Positions 7,961 to 16,810 of a DNA stretch of 64,000 bases are shown in pieces. The stretch's first letter is position 1. The number at the start of each line of letters is the position of its first letter. The notes beneath the pieces are model-generated. The model was not told the origin of the DNA. It did not search any database and was given only the letters and a program-made list of their open reading frames with translations. The stretch covers positions 3,162,001-3,226,000 of the forward strand of contig NZ_CP083590.1 of NCBI RefSeq assembly GCF_020099395.1. The letters run 5' to 3'. The position numbers and the translations under genes were made by a program. This DNA is from Streptomyces mobaraensis. Lineage in GTDB: Bacteria > Actinomycetota > Actinomycetes > Streptomycetales > Streptomycetaceae.

Positions 7961-8536
7961 ATGCCTGTAAGCCTGTCCAAGGGCGGCAACGTCTCCCTCA
8001 CCAAGGAGGCCCCGGGCCTGACCGCCGTCACCGTCGGCCTCGGCTGGGACGTCCGCACCACCACGGGCACGGACTTCGACCTCGACGCGAGCGCGATTGC
8101 GGTGAACCCCGGCGGCAAGGTCTACTCGGACGCCCACTTCGTCTTCTTCAACAACAAGCAGACGCCGGACCAGACCATCGTGCACACCGGTGACAACACC
8201 ACCGGTCAGGGCGAAGGCGACGACGAGCAGATCAACGTCAACCTGGCCGCCCTCCCGGCCGACGTCGACAAGATCGTCTTCCCGGTCTCCATCTACGACG
8301 CCACCGCGCGCTCGCAGAACTTCGGCCAGGTGCGCAACGCCTACATCCGCATCGTCAACCAGGCCGGCGGCGCCGAGATCGCCCGCTACGACCTGAGCGA
8401 GGACGCGGCCACCGAGACGGCCATGGTCTTCGGCGAGCTCTACCGCAACGGCGCCGAGTGGAAGTTCCGCGCCGTCGGCCAGGGCTACGCGTCCGGCCTC
8501 CAGGGCATCGCCCAGGACTTCGGCGTCAACGTCTGA
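7961..8536 (+). CDS. TerD family protein
   Basis: The protein is 191 residues and full length for TerD. It has the conserved [17 protein letters not shown] and HFVFFNN blocks and the acidic calcium-binding loops DFDLD and GDDEQI. TerD proteins bind calcium and are linked to tellurite and stress responses, and in Streptomyces to calcium-dependent development. ATG 7961 is preceded by GAGAAAGGG. The gene is monocistronic and ends in a strong terminator. Two direct copies of GTTATGCCCC (7771 and 7783) lie in its upstream region. Confidence 0.93.
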   Translation: MPVSLSKGGNVSLTKEAPGLTAVTVGLGWDVRTTTGTDFDLDASAIAVNPGGKVYSDAHFVFFNNKQTPDQTIVHTGDNTTGQGEGDDEQINVNLAALPADVDKIVFPVSIYDATARSQNFGQVRNAYIRIVNQAGGAEIARYDLSEDAATETAMVFGELYRNGAEWKFRAVGQGYASGLQGIAQDFGVNV

Positions 8537-8563
8537 GGTCCCGCTCGCCGCTGAGCGACCGTA

Positions 8564-8605
8564 CGAAGCCCCCTCCGGCTCCGCCTTCCGCCGGAGGGGG
8601 CTTCG
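8564..8605. terminator. Terminator hairpin after terD-like gene
   Basis: A perfect 15-base stem (CGAAGCCCCCTCCGG with its complement) encloses a 12-base loop, 28 bases after the TerD stop. Confidence 0.8.
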
Positions 8606-8735
8606 CGCTCCCGGAAGGCTCCGCCGGGAAAAGCGGAGAAAAAAATCGCCGCCGGATGTCGAGGCGGCGCTCCCCGCTCCGACCGAGGGGTGACAGCGCG
8701 CCAAGGGGGCGCGCGAGAACGAGGAGAGACCCGGA

Positions 8736-9098
8736 ATGAAGTACCTCGCGATGATCTACGGCAACCAGGCCAAATGGGACGCCTTCCCCGCCGAGGCATG
8801 GCCGGAAGCCATCGCCCGGCAGGAGGCGTTCAACAAGAAGTACCGGGAGACCGGGGAGCTGCTGGGCGCCTACGGCCTGGCCGACGCCGCCAACGCCCGG
8901 CTCGTGCGCCGCGAGAACGGGGTCCCGTCCGTCACCGACGGGCCGTACCTGGAGACCAAGGAGTACATGGCCAGCTTCTACCTCTTCGACTGCGAGAGCG
9001 AGGAGCGCGCGCAGCAGATCGCCGCGGAGATGCCGTTCGCCGACACCGACCCGGTCGAACTCTGGCCGGTCCTCCACGAGTCCGCGTCCGGCGCGTGA
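8736..9098 (+). CDS. YCII/DGPF-domain protein
   Basis: The protein is 120 residues, MKYLAMIYGNQAKW..., with the DGPYLETKEYMASFYLFDC block that defines the DGPF/YCII-like family. These small ferredoxin-fold proteins are usually encoded just before an ECF42-type sigma factor, exactly as here. ATG 8736 follows GAGGAGA. Its stop overlaps the start of the sigma gene (GTGA), so the two are co-translated. A role as sensor or partner of the sigma factor is inferred from this constant pairing. Confidence 0.88.
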   Translation: MKYLAMIYGNQAKWDAFPAEAWPEAIARQEAFNKKYRETGELLGAYGLADAANARLVRRENGVPSVTDGPYLETKEYMASFYLFDCESEERAQQIAAEMPFADTDPVELWPVLHESASGA

Positions 9099-10348
9099 GC
9101 GGGGCACGAGGCGTCGGGGACCTGCTGCGCGAGCTGGCGCCGCAGGTCCTCGGCGCGCTGGTCCGCCGGTACGGCGCGTTCGACACGTGCGAGGACGCCG
9201 TCCAGGAGGCGCTGCTCGCCGCCGCCCTCCAGTGGCCGGCCGAGGGCACGCCCGACAATCCCAGGGGCTGGCTGGTCACCGTCGCCTCCCGCAGGCTGGT
9301 CGACCAGGTGCGCGGCGAGACCGCGCGCAGGCGCCGCGAGGAACGGATCGCCCTGGCCACGCCGCAGGCGGAGCTGCTCGCCCGCGCCGCCGACGCCGCG
9401 CCGGACGCGGACCGGGACGACTCCCTGGCGCTGCTGTTCCTGTGCTGCCACCCGGCGCTGTCCGCGCCGAGCCGGATCGCGCTGACGCTGCGCGCGGTCG
9501 GCGGCCTGACCACCGCCGGCATCGCCGCGGCCTTCCTCGTCCCGGAGGCGACCATGGCCCAGCGGATCAGCCGGGCCAAGCAGACCATCCGGAACTCCGG
9601 CACCTCCCCGCGCCTGCCGGAGCCCGCCGAGCGGGAGGAGCGGCTGCGCGAGGTCCTGCACGTGCTCTACCTGATCTTCAACGAGGGATACACCGCCACG
9701 GCCGGCGACGGGCTGACCGCACCGGACCTCTCGGCCGAGGCGATCCGGCTCACCCGCATGCTGCACCGCCTCGCCCCCAACGACGGCGAAGTGGCCGGCC
9801 TGCTGGCGCTGATGCTGCTCACCGACGCGCGCCGCCCGGCGCGGACCGGGCCCGGCGGCGACCTGGTGCCCCTCGCCGAGCAGGACCGCGGCCGGTGGGA
9901 CCGGCGCCTCGTCGCCGAGGGCGTCGGCCTGCTCTCCCGCACGCTGCCGCGCGGCCGGGTCGGCCCCTACCAGCTCCAGGCGGCCATCGCCGCGGTCCAC
10001 GACGAGGCCGAGCACGTCGACGCCACGGACTGGCCCCAGATCCTCGCCCTGTACGAGCTCCTCGAACGGGCCGCGCCGAACCCCATGGTGACCCTCAACC
10101 GCGCGGTCGCCGTCGCCATGGTCCAGGGCCCGGCCGCCGGACTCGGCCTGCTCACCACCCTGGAGTCCGACCGGCGCCTGGCCCGCCACCACCGCCTGCT
10201 CTCCACCCGGGCCCACCTCCTGGAACTGCTCGGCGACCACGAGGCCGCGGCCCACGCCTACCGCGAGGCCGCCCGCCGCACCACCAGCGCACCGGAACGC
10301 CGGCACCTCACCGGCCGCGCGGCGCGGCTCGCCCCGGTGGGCCGTTGA
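9095..10348 (+). CDS. ECF42-type RNA polymerase sigma factor
   Basis: The protein is 417 residues. Sigma-70 region 2 (LVRRYGAFDTCEDAVQEALLAA, NPRGWLVTVASRRLVDQ) and region 4 (LTLRAVGGLTTAGIAAAFLV, MAQRISRAKQTIR) occupy the first 170 residues. A long C-terminal TPR-like extension follows (YLIFNEGYTA, NRAVAVAMVQGPAAGL). This architecture matches ECF42, which lacks an anti-sigma factor and uses the extension as an internal regulator. The start GTG 9095 overlaps the YCII stop by four bases. Confidence 0.9.
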   Translation: MSGARGVGDLLRELAPQVLGALVRRYGAFDTCEDAVQEALLAAALQWPAEGTPDNPRGWLVTVASRRLVDQVRGETARRRREERIALATPQAELLARAADAAPDADRDDSLALLFLCCHPALSAPSRIALTLRAVGGLTTAGIAAAFLVPEATMAQRISRAKQTIRNSGTSPRLPEPAEREERLREVLHVLYLIFNEGYTATAGDGLTAPDLSAEAIRLTRMLHRLAPNDGEVAGLLALMLLTDARRPARTGPGGDLVPLAEQDRGRWDRRLVAEGVGLLSRTLPRGRVGPYQLQAAIAAVHDEAEHVDATDWPQILALYELLERAAPNPMVTLNRAVAVAMVQGPAAGLGLLTTLESDRRLARHHRLLSTRAHLLELLGDHEAAAHAYREAARRTTSAPERRHLTGRAARLAPVGR

Positions 10349-10403
10349 CCGGCCGACCGCCCTCCAGGACGGCGAGCGTTCGGCAGCCCGTCAGGTCCCG
10401 GAG

Positions 10404-11084
10404 TCACCCGTCCCCCGGCACCACCAGCCCCGCCTCATAAGCCGCGATCACCAGCTGTACCCGGTCGCGGGCGCCCAACTTGCCCATGATGCGGCTGACG
10501 TGGGTCTTGGCGGTGAGGGGGCTCAGGCCGAGGGCGGCGCCCAGTTCGGGGTTGGTGAGGCCGCGGGCCACCAGGGTGAGGACTTCCCGTTCGCGGCCGG
10601 AGAGGGCGGAGAGGCCGGAGAGGGAGGGGAGGGATGCCGTGGCGGCGGCGGGGCCCGTGGTGCGGAGGAGGCGGGCGATCAGGCGGGATGTCGGGCCGGG
10701 GGCCAGGAGGGACTCGCCGGCGGCGACGGTCCGGACGGCGTCCAGGAGCACGGTCGGGCGGGCGTCCTTCACCAGGAAGCCCGACGCCCCCGCGCGGAGG
10801 GCGCCCAGGACGTACGCGTCGGTGTCGTAGGTGGTCAGCACCAGCACCCGGACTCCCCTCAGCTCCCCGTCCGACGCGATCAGCCGGGTCGCCTCGATGC
10901 CGTCCAGATCCGGCATGCGGACGTCCATCACCACCACGTCCGCGCGGGCGGCCCGGGCCAGGTCCACGGCCTCCCGGCCGGTGCCCGCCTCCCCCACGAC
11001 CGTCATGTCCGGCGCGGTGCCCAGCAGCAACGCGAAGGCCGCGCGCACGAGTTGCTGGTCGTCCGCCAGTACCACCCTGATCAC
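10404..11084 (-). CDS. NarL/FixJ-type response regulator
   Basis: The protein is 226 residues. The receiver (VIRVVLADDQQLVRA, phosphoacceptor in VVMDVRMPDLDG, conserved Lys in FLVKDARP) is followed by a LuxR-type HTH (LSGREREVLTLVARGLTNPELGAALGLS). The GTG start at 11084 overlaps the stop of the histidine kinase gene by four bases. It is the last gene of an MMPL-kinase-regulator operon and probably controls that exporter. Confidence 0.92.
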   Translation of the reverse strand: MIRVVLADDQQLVRAAFALLLGTAPDMTVVGEAGTGREAVDLARAARADVVVMDVRMPDLDGIEATRLIASDGELRGVRVLVLTTYDTDAYVLGALRAGASGFLVKDARPTVLLDAVRTVAAGESLLAPGPTSRLIARLLRTTGPAAATASLPSLSGLSALSGREREVLTLVARGLTNPELGAALGLSPLTAKTHVSRIMGKLGARDRVQLVIAAYEAGLVVPGDG

Positions 11085-12322
11085 CGACCCGCGACCTCCC
11101 CTCCCGTCAGCGGCAGCACGGCCGTCACCGCGAACCCCGGCCCGCCCGCCCGCGGCCCGGCGCGCAGACCGCCGCCCACGCTCCTGGCCCGCTCCCGCAT
11201 GCCGATGATGCCGTAACCTCCGCCGCCCGAGGGTGCGTTGTCCACGCGTACACGATCCCCGCCGTCGTCGACCACCGCGATCCGGAGTTCCCCCTCGCCG
11301 CGGCACACCGTCACCCCGATCTCCGCCGAAGGGCCGCCGTGCCGCACGGCGTTGGTCAGCGCCTCCTGGACGATGCGGTACGCCGCCGCGCCCACCGCAG
11401 GTCCGACGGCGCACTCGCCGCGCACGCTCAACCGCACCCGCGCCCCCGTGCTCCCCGCCGCGCGCACCAGGTCGGGGAGGCCGTCCAGGCCGGGCGGCGG
11501 GCCGTACTCGGCGGGCTCGCCGGCGCGCAGCACCTCCAGCATGTCGCGCAGTTCGACGCGCGCGGCGCGGCAGGTGTCCGCGATGCCGTCCAGGGAGCGG
11601 GCGAGTGCCGCGCGGTCGAGCCGGGCCGGCTCGGCGAGCAGGACGTGGGCCGCGACCGAGGTCTGCACGCCGACGAGGGTGATGCTGTGGGCGAGCAGGT
11701 CATGCAGGTCGCGGGCGATGCGCAGGCGTTCCTCCACCACGCGGCGCTCGGCCTCCCGTTCGCGGGCGCGGGCGTCGCGTGCCGCGCGGTCGACGAGGGC
11801 CGCGACGTGGTCCCGGTGGACGCGCACCGCCTCGCCGAACACCACGATGTCGGCGATCCAGCCGGCGCGCAGCAGCGTCGGCAGGACGGAGTCGCCCCGG
11901 CCCGCGGCGAGCATGGCGACGGCGGAGCCGACGAGGATCCCGCCGAGCGTCAGGAAGCTGCGCGCGGGCGGCCCGGCGGCGGCGAGCGTCCAGAGGGCGA
12001 CCAGGCCGGACGGCAGGACGGCGTAGTACGGGTCCTGGCCCGCGTGGTACGGGCCGGCCAGGCAGACCTCGGCGAGGACGGTCAGGAGCGGCGCCCTCCG
12101 CCGCACCGCCAGCACCAGCGCCGACCCCGTGAGCAGCGCCCAGCCGCCGGGCCCCGGAGGGCGTCCCCCGCCCGGCGCGAGCACGCACAGCAGGCTCTGC
12201 ACGGCGAGCACGCCGAGCGCCACGGCCACGTCCTGTCCCCCGAACCACCGCTCCTGGGGCGGCCGTTGCGGCAGCAGGACGCGGGAGATCAGCGGGGTGA
12301 CGAGATCCCGGTACGGCATCAT
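11081..12322 (-). CDS. HisKA_3-type sensor histidine kinase
   Basis: The protein is 413 residues. Several N-terminal membrane helices occupy about residues 30-170. The HisKA_3 phosphoacceptor motif ARDLHDLLAH has His207, and a HATPase domain follows (AYRIVQEALTNAVRHG, VVDDGG, GGYGIIGMRERA). It is the partner of the downstream LuxR-type regulator. ATG 12322 overlaps the MMPL stop (ATGATG context), with a second in-frame ATG at 12319. The short extracytoplasmic loops suggest a membrane-stress sensor of the DesK/LiaS type, which is inference. Confidence 0.9.
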   Translation of the reverse strand: MMPYRDLVTPLISRVLLPQRPPQERWFGGQDVAVALGVLAVQSLLCVLAPGGGRPPGPGGWALLTGSALVLAVRRRAPLLTVLAEVCLAGPYHAGQDPYYAVLPSGLVALWTLAAAGPPARSFLTLGGILVGSAVAMLAAGRGDSVLPTLLRAGWIADIVVFGEAVRVHRDHVAALVDRAARDARAREREAERRVVEERLRIARDLHDLLAHSITLVGVQTSVAAHVLLAEPARLDRAALARSLDGIADTCRAARVELRDMLEVLRAGEPAEYGPPPGLDGLPDLVRAAGSTGARVRLSVRGECAVGPAVGAAAYRIVQEALTNAVRHGGPSAEIGVTVCRGEGELRIAVVDDGGDRVRVDNAPSGGGGYGIIGMRERARSVGGGLRAGPRAGGPGFAVTAVLPLTGGEVAGR

Positions 12323-14406
12323 CCCTCCACCGGACGCCGGGAGAGCCGCCCCGGCCACCACATCCACCGCTTGAGCAGCAGGCTCGCGGAGGTCACCAGG
12401 TACGTGCGGACCAGGAAGGTGTCCAGCAGGACGCCGACCGCGATGATGACCCCCATCTCCACCAGCGACACCAGCGGCAGGCTCACCAGCACCGCGAAGG
12501 TGGCGGCCAGCACGATGCCGGCGGAGGCGATGACGCCCCCGGTGGTCCGGAGCGCGGTGAGCGCCGCGTCCTCCGGTCCCGCGCCCCTCAGACGCTCCTC
12601 GCGCGCCCGGTGCATCAGGAAGATGCCGTAGTCCACGCCGAGCGCCACCAGGAAGACGAACGTCAGCAGGGGCAGGCTCGGATCGAGCCCCTCGAAGCCC
12701 AGCACGGGCCGGAACAGCAGGCCGCTGACGCCCATCGCGGCACCCCAGGAGGCGATCACGGCGAGCAGCAGGACGACGGGCGCCACCAGTGAGCGCAGCA
12801 GGACCACCAGCACGGCCAGCACCCCGGCGAGCACCAGCGGTATCACCCTGCGACGGTCCTCGGCGTCGGTGTCGGCCAGGTCCATCTGCTGGGCCGTGGC
12901 CCCGCCGACGACGGCGTCCGCGCCCGGCACCGCGTGCACCCGGTCGCGGAGCGCGGCCACCGTCCGCTTCTCGGCGGCCGATTCGGGCCGCGCCGCCGGG
13001 AAGACCAGCACTTCCGTGCGGTCCGGCCCGCTCCGGCCGGGCGTCACCGCCGCGACGCCCGGCACGGCCCGGGCCGCGTCGGCCACCCGCTCCGCCCGCG
13101 CGGTCCGTGTGATCACGACGGCCGGGGCGCCCGCCCCCGGGAAGGACCGCGCGACGGCCTCCGTCGCGGTGACCGACTCCGGCCGGTCCACGAACGCGTC
13201 CTCCTGCCGCAGCGTCCCCGGCAGCAGCAGGGCGCCCACGGCCAGCGCGCCGAGCACCGCGCACCCGCCGGCGAGCACCGCCACCGGCCGGCGCGCCGCG
13301 GAGCCGCCGAGCAGCGCGAACAGCGAGCGCCGCGCCGGCCCTTCCGCGCCGTACTCCGGGATAAGCGGCCAGAACACCCGGCGCCCCAGCAGCACGAGAA
13401 CCGCGGGCAGCAGCGTCGTCATCGCCGCCAGCGCGCACACCACCCCCACGGCTCCCACCGGGCCCATCCCACTGCTGCTGTTGAGGTCCGCCGCCAGCAG
13501 GCACAGCAGCCCCGCGACCACCGTCCCAGCGGACGCGAACACCGCCGGGCCGCAGCCGCGCAGGGCGGCGGCCATCGCGTCGTACGGGCGCCGGTGGCGG
13601 CGCAGTTCCTCGCGGTACCGGGAGACGAGCAGCAGGGCGTAGTCCGTGCCCGCGCCGAAGACCAGCACGGTCATCACCGAGGTGCCCACGCTGGTGACGG
13701 TGACGCCGAACGCCTCGGCCAGCCCGTACGCCAGCGCCATGGCCGCCGTGCCCGCCACCCCGACGACGGCGAGCGGGACCAGCCAGAGGAAGGGACTGCG
13801 GTAGATCAGCATCAGCAGGACCGCGACCGCGACGCCGGTGCCCAGCAGCAGCCGGCCGTCGAGCGACGCGAACACCTCGTTCTGGTCGGCGGCCAGCGCG
13901 GCCGGTCCGCCGATCCGGGCGGTGAGCCCCGCGGGCGCCCCGCGCACCGCACGGCGCACGTCGTCGACGGCGTCGGCCTGCTCGGCGGTGTCCGGCAGCC
14001 CGGTGAGGGCGAGGGCGGTCAGGGACGTGGCGTGGTCCCCGGACTCGACGCGCGGGGGGAGGGCGTCCCGCAGCGGGTGCCGCTCCGCGATCCGCCGCAC
14101 CCGTACGCGCTCGAACCGCCGGTCCGCGTCGGTGAGTCCGCCGTCCCGGTGCAGGACGAGGAGGGTGTCGGCGATACCGCCGCCGGGCAGGTGCCGGGCC
14201 AGCTCCTCCACCCGCGTCGCCTCGGCGCCCGCGGGCAGGTAGTCGACGACGCCGTCCCGCGTCACCCCGCCCAGCCGCCCCTCGAACGGCGCGGCGACGG
14301 CGAGCAGCGCGGCCCACAGGACGACCACGGCCCACGGCAGCCACTTCCTCCGCCCAGCCGTCCGCTCCACGCCGTCCCCGCCGCTCCTCCCTTTCGGTCC
14401 CCTCAC
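12319..14406 (-). CDS. MMPL family RND-type transporter
   Basis: The protein is 695 residues with two MMPL halves. Each half has one membrane helix, a large exterior domain and five further helices; signature loops are GAGTDYALLLVSRYREEL and ALGVDYGIFLMHRAREER. MMPL proteins export lipids or hydrophobic compounds. GTG 14406 is preceded by GAAGGGGCGG. It is the first gene of an operon with a sensor kinase and regulator, all overlapping, which suggests the kinase detects the exported compound or the damage it causes. Confidence 0.9.
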   Translation of the reverse strand: MRGPKGRSGGDGVERTAGRRKWLPWAVVVLWAALLAVAAPFEGRLGGVTRDGVVDYLPAGAEATRVEELARHLPGGGIADTLLVLHRDGGLTDADRRFERVRVRRIAERHPLRDALPPRVESGDHATSLTALALTGLPDTAEQADAVDDVRRAVRGAPAGLTARIGGPAALAADQNEVFASLDGRLLLGTGVAVAVLLMLIYRSPFLWLVPLAVVGVAGTAAMALAYGLAEAFGVTVTSVGTSVMTVLVFGAGTDYALLLVSRYREELRRHRRPYDAMAAALRGCGPAVFASAGTVVAGLLCLLAADLNSSSGMGPVGAVGVVCALAAMTTLLPAVLVLLGRRVFWPLIPEYGAEGPARRSLFALLGGSAARRPVAVLAGGCAVLGALAVGALLLPGTLRQEDAFVDRPESVTATEAVARSFPGAGAPAVVITRTARAERVADAARAVPGVAAVTPGRSGPDRTEVLVFPAARPESAAEKRTVAALRDRVHAVPGADAVVGGATAQQMDLADTDAEDRRRVIPLVLAGVLAVLVVLLRSLVAPVVLLLAVIASWGAAMGVSGLLFRPVLGFEGLDPSLPLLTFVFLVALGVDYGIFLMHRAREERLRGAGPEDAALTALRTTGGVIASAGIVLAATFAVLVSLPLVSLVEMGVIIAVGVLLDTFLVRTYLVTSASLLLKRWMWWPGRLSRRPVEG

Positions 14407-14764
14407 GTCCCGCCCCTTCCGCCCCGGCCCGGGCGCCTCGCGCGGTGCCGGTCACCGCCACGATCAGGCTTCCGCGCCACACGGACGGACGCGTCCGCCG
14501 CGGGGCCGAGCCGGCCGTACTCCCCGGGGACGCACGTCGGAGGGGTGTACTCCCGGGGGAGCAACGGGCTGCGGGGAGGGGGAGTTCGGCGCACACTCCG
14601 TCACCTCGCGTGCCGGACGGCCGACTGCGGCCGGTCCCGTCCGCACCGATGGCGGGACGACGACAAGGGGCCGGAGCCCGTCGGGAAGGCCCGGCGGCCC
14701 CGTACGGATGAAGCCCGTCCCTTTCCGGGGACGGCCGGGCCGCCGGGCGTCATCATCGGACGCG
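14407..14764. other. Intergenic region, divergent promoters
   Basis: This 358-base gap lies between the MMPL operon and a small Cys-rich gene. Open frames here have no homology I recognise and no ribosome sites. It should hold the promoter of the MMPL operon, but I see no clear operator or repeat. Confidence 0.4.
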
Positions 14765-15049
14765 ATGGCCGACAGCGACGAACCCCAGGAGCCCGCCCCC
14801 GAGCCCGGCGACGGCGACGCGGACGAACACCGTCCGCACCCCGTCTGCCACTGGTGCCAGGGCTCCGGCTTCGTCCCCCGCGTGCTGGCCCACAACCCCG
14901 GCCCCGACCCGTTCCGCGGCCCGGCCGACACCGTGCACCGCACGGGTCAGTGCCGGCACTGCCGGGGGACGGGGTCGTACGACTCGGCCCTCGACCCGAC
15001 GATCGGGCCCGAGGACCGGGCGGGTGACGTGCCCTGGGGCGGGCGCTGA
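14765..15049 (+). CDS. Small protein with DnaJ-like CxxCxGxG zinc motifs
   Basis: The product is 94 residues, MADSDEPQEPAPEPG..., acidic at the N-terminus. It has two zinc-knuckle motifs, CHWCQGSGF and CRHCRGTGS, separated by about 38 residues. Two such motifs can bind one zinc ion, as in DnaJ zinc fingers and many small streptomycete proteins. No J-domain is present. The start is ATG 14765, with an alternative ATG 14708; the ribosome site is weak in both cases. The function is unknown. Confidence 0.6.
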   Translation: MADSDEPQEPAPEPGDGDADEHRPHPVCHWCQGSGFVPRVLAHNPGPDPFRGPADTVHRTGQCRHCRGTGSYDSALDPTIGPEDRAGDVPWGGR

Positions 15050-15139
15050 CCGCAACAGCACGCCCCTCCGCCGCCGGAGTGCGGACCGGGACGAATGCGG
15101 TGATGCTGGGTGGGTCAGGCATGCGTAAGGAGGACGCCC

Positions 15140-15328
15140 ATGTCCATGCTCGACAAGCTCAAGGGTCTGCTCAAGGGCCACGAGGACACCGCCCGGCAGG
15201 GTGTCGAGAAGGCCGGTGACGCCTTCGACGACAGGACCGGGAACAAGTACCAGAGCCAGGTCGACGCCGCCCAGCGGAAGATCGACGAGCAGCTCGGCAA
15301 CCGGCCGCCCACGGACGGGCAGCCCTGA
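15140..15328 (+). CDS. MT0933-like antitoxin family small protein
   Basis: The product is 62 residues, MSMLDKLKGLLKGHEDTARQG..., a short amphipathic, highly charged helical protein ending in a Pro/Gly tail (NRPPTDGQP). It matches the Rv0909/MT0933-like antitoxin family common in actinomycetes. No toxin gene lies beside it, so it may be an orphan with another role. ATG 15140 has an excellent ribosome site, AAGGAGGA, at 15126-15133. Confidence 0.75.
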   Translation: MSMLDKLKGLLKGHEDTARQGVEKAGDAFDDRTGNKYQSQVDAAQRKIDEQLGNRPPTDGQP

Positions 15329-15600
15329 CGCGGCGGCGGTTCGTGGCCGTGACGGGGCGTGGGCGGCAGCCGTGAGGCGGCGCGGGCCCGTGACCGTGGC
15401 GCGGCGCGGGCGGCAGCCGTGACGCGGCGTGGGCCTGTGACCGTGACGCGGCGACGGTCCGTGTCCGTGACGCGGCGTGGGCCCGTCAACGTGACACAGC
15501 GTGGGCGGCAGCCGTGACGCTGCACCGGCCCGTGGCGCCGACACAACGCCGGCGGCAGCCGTGACCCGGCGTCGGCCGGCTGGTGTGACCGACGCCGGCC
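15329..15600. repeat. Degenerate GC-rich tandem repeat after the antitoxin-like gene
   Basis: About ten imperfect copies of a 22-24 base unit (core CCGTGACGCGGCGTGGGC) run from near 15345 to 15590. Units ending GGGCGGCAG alternate with units ending CCCGTGA, giving a higher-order period of about 46. The open frames through it look like compositional artefacts. The gene-free stretch continues to 15904. Confidence 0.65.
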
Positions 15601-15759
15601 GCCGGCACGGCCCGTGGCTCGATCCCCAGCACGGCCCTCAGCGCGGTCCGGGGCCCGGTCCCCCGTGCCACCCACGGCCCGGCCTCCGGCCGTAAGCGGC
15701 ATCGGCGGCTGGGGCAGCACCCCAGCCCAGCCCCACCCCCCGTCCTCAGACCCCGCGTG

Positions 15760-15800
15760 GCATCGCCGCCGCGCGGGGTCCCGCCGCGCGTAGGCGATGC
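15760..15800. terminator. Long hairpin, possible bidirectional terminator
   Basis: GCATCGCC at 15760-15767 pairs with GGCGATGC at 15793-15800 around an inner GC-rich stem (CGCGGG/CCCGCC region). It sits between the convergent antitoxin-like and GNAT genes. Confidence 0.45.
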
Positions 15801-15904
15801 CGCGCGGAGTCCCGCCGCGCCGGGCGACCGCTGCCGGCCCGCCCGGCACCGCGCACGCCCCGACGCGCCCCCACGCGCGCCCCACGCCACGCTCCGCGCC
15901 CCCC

Positions 15905-16462
15905 TCACCACAGCCGGTCGATCTCCCCGGGGTAGAGCCCGATGCGGCACCCCCGGAACGACCCCGCCGCCCGCCTCGCCCGGGCGGAAAAGAATCCGGC
16001 CATGGTGACTTTGTCGAATCCCGGACCGTCGCTCGGGAGCGGATCGCCCGGTGTCCCGCCGACGAGGACGGTGCCCTCGAGCGCCTCCCAGCCCGCGCTC
16101 TCGTAGAAGGGCCGCAGCGGCCGGTCGCAGGTGAAGAGCCCGAGATCCGCCCCGTCCGCGGCGATCCACTCCCGTGCGGCGGCCACCAGCCGCCGCCCGT
16201 GGCCGCGGCCCCGCCGGGCCCGGTCGGTGACGACCGCGCTCAGCCCGGCGGCGCGGTAGCGCGCGCCCTCGTGCTCGATCTCCTTCGTCAGGACGTCCAG
16301 CGCCGCCGCCACCTCACCCCGGGGTGAGACGAGGAGCATCGCGACCGGGCGCAGCGCGGGGTCGGGCGGCCCGCCGCCGGCCCACACCTGGGCGCGCAAC
16401 GCGTCCGCGCGGGCGGCCAACTCCGCTGGAACGCACCCCTCCGCGTAGGTCCTGACCTGCAT
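15905..16462 (-). CDS. GNAT family N-acetyltransferase
   Basis: The protein is 185 residues. The GNAT acetyl-CoA loop is visible in VVTDRARRGRGHGRRLVAAA and a C-terminal substrate segment in FTCDRPLRPFYESAGWEAL. The substrate is unknown. The extra 30-residue tail ([11 protein letters not shown]...) is not part of the usual fold. ATG 16462. It converges on the repeat tract. Confidence 0.8.
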   Translation of the reverse strand: MQVRTYAEGCVPAELAARADALRAQVWAGGGPPDPALRPVAMLLVSPRGEVAAALDVLTKEIEHEGARYRAAGLSAVVTDRARRGRGHGRRLVAAAREWIAADGADLGLFTCDRPLRPFYESAGWEALEGTVLVGGTPGDPLPSDGPGFDKVTMAGFFSARARRAAGSFRGCRIGLYPGEIDRLW

Positions 16463-16810
16463 TCCGCCTCCTCGGTCCGGCGTTCCCCGGCGCCGCGCGG
16501 AGCGTCCTGTCGACGCCGCCCGCGCCGGGGACGAATCCCCGCGAACTCCCCTGCCCCGACGCGGCCTCGCTACGCGTCCCAGGTGTCACACGCGCCACTA
16601 CAGCCCCAACTCTGCCTTTCCTAAACCTGAAACCCCAACTCCGACCGGAACTGACCCTTTTTTGAAAACAGCAGATCACATCCTTGTTGCGCCCCTGTCA
16701 AAAACGGTCAGTTGCTGGCACGCTCTCCTCCATTCCGCTTCTGCACCCCTCAAGCACCAGCGGGCAGCCCCACCCCGGGCAGCTCGTAACCCCCCTCAGA
16801 GGAGACAGAG
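16463..16810. promoter_or_regulatory. Regulatory region of the M4 protease gene
   Basis: This 348-base gap has AT-richer blocks (CCCTTTTTTGAAAAC near 16656-16670, CTGTCAAAAACGG near 16697-16709) expected of a regulated promoter. CCCCAACTC is repeated near 16603 and 16633. A GAGGAGA ribosome site lies just before the protease start. No known operator is recognised. Confidence 0.4.

Noticed and set aside
15329..15904. CRISPR array
   Set aside because: The repeat units are contiguous and degenerate with no spacers, and there are no cas genes.
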